Part shown: positions 58,460-64,000 of the stretch, in pieces | Layout: each line of letters starts with the position of its first letter | Position numbering within the stretch: the stretch's first letter is position 1 | NCBI GenBank assembly: GCA_001466705.2 | Contig: LATX02000133.1 | Span: 992,001-1,056,000 of the forward strand | Origin: Moniliophthora roreri | Lineage: Eukaryota; Basidiomycota; Agaricomycetes; Agaricales; Marasmiaceae | Reading direction: 5' to 3' | Length of the DNA: 64,000 nt | Translations under genes and position numbers: made by a program | Notes under the pieces: generated by a model | What the model was told of the DNA's origin: nothing | Seen by the model: only the letters and a program-made list of their open reading frames with translations | The model's database searches: none

Positions 58460-60420
58460 ATGACTCGTAACCAGCCTTTGTTATCTAGCCAAGTCAGCTT
58501 TGATGTTGATATGGACATTGATGACATGCCCTCTCTCATACCTGAAGAAGATGAGGGAGATATAGTGTGTATCATACTCTGTTTGTGGGTCGTGTCCATT
58601 GTCACTTACAGTCCAATTCTCAGGCATATGATTCTGATAATGACACCTTTTCAGTCCTCGCTAAGCATATGTCGCCACCCCCATCATCTTCGATGCAAAC
58701 ACACCCAGAACACCTGCCAAAGCAACTCCTTTCATCTCTTCTGGTGGATCACCCTATCAATGAAGTCTTTCATGTTGAAGGCCTTCAGGAAGCCCTTACA
58801 GAATTCACGAAGGATATGAATAGGCTGCAAGATGAAGCTGACAATGATCTGGAGGGTGAGCAGCACTCCATGGGGCCAAAGCTTGATTCTGAAGTTGAAA
58901 CTCCAAGTGCTACTGTTGATGCCAAGCTTTCAGATGTCCTTAAAGGTGCTTCAACTGGGGTTACGGAAGGTACTGCAGCTCACTATCGCAGGCACATCTA
59001 GTTTTTTCTATTACTTTATACATTCTGATCACTTCCAATATAGCCTCATGAATCAATTTGCTAAGTGGTGCATCAACAAACAGTACTTTAAGAAAGGAGA
59101 GGAAGACAAAGTCTTTTCGAAGACTCCGCGCCGTGATATGCCAGAGTTGATCTGTGCCTGGATTATGGATGTGTGCGTATTCTCTATGACTAGCCTCAGC
59201 ATTATACTGACTATCATACTTAGCTGTGACTCTATCAACTTGGATGGCACCATTTGGCCGAAAATTGAGCGTTGTGCTAGTTATACTCATGCCCAGAAGA
59301 TGCAGGCAGCTATGACATTTGGGTTTGGCCGTGTCCATGAACTTGGGAACCTTCCTTGGCACCAAAGCGAAATCTCAAAGGAGATGAAGGGTAACCCATC
59401 TGTCTCCCAGCAAGTCTCGCTCTACATGGTGAGTCTGCGACGTTGTAAAGTAAGCTCTCTATTCTATTCCACCTTCCAGATTTCTGACAATGATGGTTAA
59501 GGTCCAGGCTGGAGAAGAACCTACAAGCGCTCAGGCAATCACTGCTGTAAGTCACTGCTCTTTTCCTCTGTCTATCTTTTCTCACAGTATGTCAGGATAT
59601 GATTGGCAAGATGTTTGACTTTGGAAGAAAGCCAGAAAACTCAGAGCTCAAGGCACAGACACAGACACACAAGAATGACAATGAAGATCCTCATAAATGG
59701 GCTGGTCTCCATTTCTGTCGTCTCCTTCATTTTATCTACACTATTTCCTTTGTTTGCCTTCTTAGAATTGATGAGGCCCTTCAAATCCGGTTCAAAGATG
59801 TTGAAATCATTGATGATCACACTATCAAGCTTATGCTCCCTTTCCATAAGATGAACCAAACAGGCAGTAAGTGTTTCCTCTCCACCACCACTCAGATCTC
59901 AACTCAATACATGTTATACAGAAGTTCCTCCATTCTACATCAAGGCATTTCCACAACAACTCCAGCATCTCTGTCCTGTCTGAGCGCTTGGTGAATGGAT
60001 CCATGTGTCAGGTGTCACTGAAGGGTACATCTGCCGCCCTGTTGGCAAGACTGAGACTATTACTGAGAAAGACAAACCTCTGGTTAGTGAAGGCCACTCG
60101 TCACCAGCAATGACTCACCAGCATCAGTAGAGCTCAAAAGCATTTCTTGAGGGATTCCAGAACAACCTTATCGATATTGATATTGACCCCACACCATATG
60201 GTACCCACTCATTCCGCTGTGGTGGTTGCCAGTGGCTTTACATAGATCTCCGATGGCCACTTAGAAAGATTTGTGAGTGGGGCGGCTGGAGCACAGACTT
60301 TTCCCATATGACAATCCTATGTTTCCATGTGAGGATTTTTTTGATATGAGCCATAAACCTGTAACTCTCTGTTTTGTATGTGGACGTGGTTGTGCATGCT
60401 TTGGACATGCAAAGCTGTAG
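58460..60420 (+). pseudogene. Tyrosine recombinase (Crypton-like) pseudogene
   Basis: Multi-exon plus-strand gene from ATG 58460 (MTRNQPLLSSQVSFDVDMDI) to TAG 60420. An acidic N-terminal part is followed by a SAM-like DNA-binding region (EGTAAHYRR, QFAKWCINKQYF, MPELICAWIMDVC, THAQKMQAAMTFGFGR, LGNLPWHQSE), then the catalytic part: LLRIDEALQIRFKDVEI with the first arginine, CPV*ALGEWI, and YGTHSFRCGGCQWL with His-Arg. ICEWGGWSTDFSHMT follows, then DNPMFPCEDFF and CGRGCACFG. Introns GTGTGT...TTACAG, GTAAGT...TCACAG and GTAAGT...ATACAG are visible. The segment that should hold the catalytic tyrosine is deleted near 60320, shifting the frame. TGA in CPV*AL replaces arginine; FRC replaces the usual FRR. 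Confidence 0.8.
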
Positions 60421-61360
60421 ATTAGACTCTTTACTATGTAATTCAATTCATAATTACTAGCTCTGATTCCTATGAATGAGAAAGTTGAGTGCAAGGGGAT
60501 GCAACAGTCATGATTGATGCTACTGTGCCACATGTCATACTTTTCCCCTCTGACTTCAACTATGACACCACACTTTAAGTCTGTCCTTCATTCAATCTCT
60601 GCTGAGAGGCTAGTTGTTGACAGATGGCCTCCTTTTCATCATCCTCAAGTTCTCTTCAAAATGTTCAGTGCCTCAGAGCAGAGGAACATCTGTTTACACC
60701 CCATGCTTCTTGTAAGTTCCTGTAAATTGTATCTCAAGTTTTCCATGCTAATTTAGATCTCTTGCAGCACAGCTACTACTCTCCTACGCTCTCATCTCCT
60801 CCACCCTCACACATACTTCACCCATATCCCAATTTTGACCCTCTTTCCATTCATTTCACTGCTGACTCACTGTGTGTACTGCCATGGACCACTCAACTTT
60901 GAACTGCTTTCACATAATAATGGTCTGCCACTTACTGACTTGGAACACCAATATGAGCATTTTCATAGTGATGCTTGGGTTTCAGCATGTGGACATTACA
61001 TTCATATTGGGTGTCTACATCTCCTCCATGCTCCACCAGCCCAACATGTGATGCCATTCTGCATCATACCAGATGGAAAAGGATATGACCAGGCTTTTAA
61101 GGCAGCAGCACACATCCAGTGAGGGTACTTTTGGCATTGTCCATTACAGAAGTGTGGGAAGGAACATCAGAGTATCATTGTGCTGAATGGTATGTGGGCA
61201 ATGGATCCTCACATGCAAGTCTTTGGGAAAGGAAAGGGGAAGCAAAATACCTGGCAGATACCAACAGATGCAGAGGGTTTTTTGTACCTAACACCTATAG
61301 CACATCTATCATTATACATGCTACACTGCACCAAACTCTCTACACACTACACCAAATTAT
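60421..61360. other. Stretch with a RING-H2-like partial frame
   Basis: The plus frame at 60835-61122 contains CVYCHG, and about 60 residues later ACGHYIHIGC, i.e. CxxC ... CxHxxHxxC, as in the first part of a RING-H2 finger; only one later cysteine (PFC) is seen, so the second CxxC is missing or spliced. The frames on either side (60514-60756, 61119-61476) show no motif. Possible remnant of a host gene. Confidence 0.35.
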
Positions 61361-62325
61361 CCCCAATGAGATGTTACTGGATGTTATCAGATGCTATCAG
61401 ATGCTATTTGACAAATCCACAAAAATCTGACATGCACCTGATGTTTTCTGACATCCATCTGATCAAACCTGCTTAACAACTTCTTTTTCAGGCCTCCAAC
61501 ACGAAGCATAATGAAATGAGACTTAGGAAAGAACACTGCTGAGAAGGACTTGGAAAAGAATTGTGCTTTGCAGTCTGTGCACTATTCACCTTAAATTCCC
61601 TTATGCTCTAGATTTCCCCATGCTCACCTCTTTCTTTCTAACCACCACCATCTCCACTTCTCAACAAACTCCCACCCACTCTTCCTCCCCATCTGTATGG
61701 CTTTTTCACTGTCTCAAGATGAAACTAAATGGTTCAAGATATGATGCAAGGAGTACTGATGTAGACCAGAAGTGAATTATGGTACAGTGGGATATGTGTA
61801 CTATCAACTGATTGTCTCTGTGAAACTAAGGATATTTCAATGCATTAGGCACCTTAGGGAAGATGGCACCGAACAGTTCAGAGCACTTTCAACGTACAGC
61901 TATAAATTGTGAGTTGGCCCTAGAATATCTTTATTTTTATACTAAATGTTCTACATGTTGCAGCTCACCATGTCGTTAGAGTGACACTCCTTGTTTCAAG
62001 AGTAGAAGGCTGTTAGAGTTGGGCAGAGGGTTTTTGGTCACTTGTGGGTACCAACAGTCAGAGATCTGAGTTGGAGAGCTCACATTGATATATATGTATT
62101 CTAGTACCTTGCAATATAGCTACTTACTAGACACTATCAGACATAATCAGACAGAATCCAATGCCTAATAGAGCCTGTCAGCTGTTACCTGATAATGTCT
62201 GATAACATCAGATAACGTCTGAAAAAGTGCAAGTTAAGGACACTATTGGACATTATCAGACATTATCAGACAAGGTTGAGCGTTGTCAGATAATGTCTAA
62301 TAGCATCTAGTAAAACCTCACTAGG
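61361..62325. mobile_element. R2 element, short complete copy
   Basis: 965 bp. The left end CCCCAATGAGATGTTACTGG and right end, inverted, CCTAGTGAGGTTTTACTAG match over about 45 bases. Both ends are packed with ATGTTATCAGATGC variants. Flanks ATTAT (61356-61360) and ATCAT (62327-62331) could be a 5-bp duplication with one transition. It aligns with both outer parts of 28381-34131, identifying the long copy as the same family with extra DNA inside. No coding capacity. Confidence 0.7.
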
Positions 62326-62331
62326 AATCAT

Positions 62332-62620
62332 CCCTGACTCCATCATACAGATGTACAGACATAGACACTTCTTTTCAACACATTAGACCACTACCTATGC
62401 ATGTTACATACATTCAATTAATTTCAAGCACATCAGCATCTTCCTGCCATGTAGTATTACCATCTGCAGTGTGTGTATATAGGTACTTGATGCTAGAGCT
62501 GCTAGAATCAGACTCAAGATCAGAAATATTTATCATGACATTTGTTTGAGTAGCCCGGGGTAATTGCAAAGTTGACCTTCTAACAAGTTAGAAATAAGAA
62601 AATGAATTAAATAATAGAAC
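62332..62620. other. Spacer downstream of the PIN-domain gene
   Basis: About 290 bases without recognisable features; it contains the presumed 3' flank of the minus-strand gene. Confidence 0.4.
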
Positions 62621-64000
62621 TCACTGTAGTTGTAATTCCTTTTGTGTTGTGTTGGACAACAGTCCCTTAGCATGCTTTCTCAGGAATGGCTCAGGTATTC
62701 ATACTGTTGCATCTTTGAGGATTGGCTTCTCATCTTCTGTCAAGTCACTTGCAAGAACAAGCTGTGTGCCATCTGGTCTTTGGAGGTTGCTACCTTGAAG
62801 GAAAGTCTGTGTAGTGAAAGCCAAATGAATTGATTTCATCTCAGGTTTACTTGCTTTGTAAAGGCGGAGTGAGTGATATATATGCGTGATATTAGTGACA
62901 TAGATGCCACAGTGGAATTCGTAAGCATTCTCGGACTGATAGCCTATCACAGGCTACACATCAAAAAAGTCACAGTTAAATGAAATCCAGAGCATTGTGA
63001 ATAAAGCTAAGACATACCAGTGAGAGCATCTTGAAGACCATACCAGGCCAGACACGACGGTGAAGTTGTTTGAGCAACAAGGGACAAGGGAACAGGTGCT
63101 GCTGGCAAAATTGTACAAGGTTTGGAAGCTTAGGAAGGTGCGGTCTCCAACTCGATGTGTTGGGAGGTGTATGACCAGGACTCCATGACATTGTCGGATT
63201 CCAATAGGCATCAAGAATGCCCAACTCTGGAAATGAATCTGGTAGGTCCTTTGCAAGTTTATGACAATGCGTAGCCAAGAAACCCTGTGAATTTGTATGA
63301 AGCTCCCGTTTCAAAGCCAATCGCCATTCTGTCAAAAATGTCTGCAGCTGTTTGGAGGTTGCTTTGTAACGGAGATATCCTTCAATCAATGTATCACCGA
63401 AACCACATCGTGCCAGTGCTAGTCCAGTTTCAATACCGGCCTTTGGAATTCCTGTATCGTAATCGCCTTCAGCTATAAGGGCCAATAATACGAGTCCTTG
63501 TCGTGTAAGCCCCAGACTATCGTCGTTCTTGATAGCGGTGTGCATATAGATGTAAACGTCATCACAGATCTTCCCTTTAACATCTTCTGGTCTATTGAAT
63601 CATAAATCAGTTAAAATCAGTCATATATACTGTGTGCTGAACATACTTCGCAAATCGTACAACAAATTCAGCACCAAAGATCAAAGCATCAACATCATCC
63701 GTCATGACAATATCAATAATCCCTCGAGCATTCATTTCTGCTAGTTCTGCTTCAGCCTCACCTGGAGCCTGTGTTAATGAAGTCAGCAACAAATATTGTA
63801 CTGTACAGACAAGTGAACTCACAACGTGAATTTCAAATCCAAACACTTGGATGAGAACCTTAGCCTGATCATAGAGAAGAATGGGGTCATCAACAGACCC
63901 AGCATTTCATAGCTTCGGGGGGTGTGCGGGACCATCGAATGCAAATACAGGAACTGCTGATAGCTGAAGGTACTTGCAGAGTTGAAAGAAGAAGAGACGT
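62621..64000 (-). pseudogene. Rad2/XPG-type PIN-domain protein, 3' part, probably decayed
   Basis: Minus-strand exons: 63823-64000 (VPVFAFDGPAHPPKL, the XPG N-region DGP motif), 63647-63768 (APGEAEAELAEMNARGIIDI then VMTDDVDALIFGA, the XPG-I acidic cluster with EAEAE and TDDVD intact), 63018-63591 (GLVLLALIAEGDYDTGIPKA then ALARCGFGDTL, the helix-two-turn-helix region), and 62621-62953. All junctions are GT-AG with introns of 54-64 bases. Members cut structured DNA or, in the expanded mushroom family, have unknown roles. TGA codons follow KL (near 63908) and DATV (62699-62701), both where CGA would read through. The metal-binding acidic residues are present. The 5' end lies beyond the window. 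Confidence 0.8.

Overview
The window looks like a transposon-dominated stretch of a filamentous basidiomycete genome, most likely an Agaricomycete. Evidence: short GT-AG introns in the gene-like pieces, a chromodomain Ty3/gypsy element, a Ty1/copia element, a fungal tyrosine recombinase, a hAT transposase relic, and a Rad2/XPG-type PIN-domain gene of the kind amplified in mushroom-forming fungi. A gene fragment near 34.5 kb resembles, from memory only, a family I associate with Boletales. I see no intact host gene. Nearly everything is a mobile element, a decayed gene, or a duplicated block.

Layout. 1-12.4 kb: mostly non-coding, with relics (a diverged LTR at 5741, a hAT transposase pseudogene at about 6.2-7.4 kb split from its upstream by a solo LTR at 7399-8023, a gag fragment at 10 kb, an orphan chromodomain at 12 kb). 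12.48-28.38 kb: a giant imperfect palindrome. Its right arm holds most of a gypsy chromovirus (18286-27455, two LTRs, 5-bp target duplication); its left arm is a nearly identical inverted copy of the element's 5' half. Between them is an AACTGT-rich tandem array that is itself inverted around a 130-bp TIR element. 28.4-34.1 kb: a TIR-bounded repeat (R2) interrupting a gene fragment. 35.8-42.6 kb: a second inverted duplication, one arm carrying two tandem copies of a 1.7-kb element (R1). 43.8-49.3 kb: overlapping copies of a third repeat (R3). 49.4-57.1 kb: a copia element lacking a visible 5' LTR. 58.5-60.4 kb: a tyrosine recombinase pseudogene. 61.4-62.3 kb: a short R2 copy. 62.6-64 kb: the 3' part of a PIN-domain gene.

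How it fits together. The gypsy element shows an 11-nt match between its predicted transcript start and its primer binding site (Tf1-style self-priming), a canonical -1 frameshift heptamer with a downstream stem between gag and pol, and an extra 3' ORF. It is dead: its reading frames carry about two dozen TGA codons and one TAG, and nearly all the TGAs sit where arginine is expected, which is what CGA-to-TGA decay gives. The copia element, the recombinase and the PIN gene show the same pattern. The target duplications of R1, compared with empty sites in the inverted copies, are also explained by CpG decay and suggest that R1 inserts at NCGN tetranucleotides. Single N characters appear to mark collapsed assembly gaps; one stands for 1163 bp that are present in the other palindrome arm.
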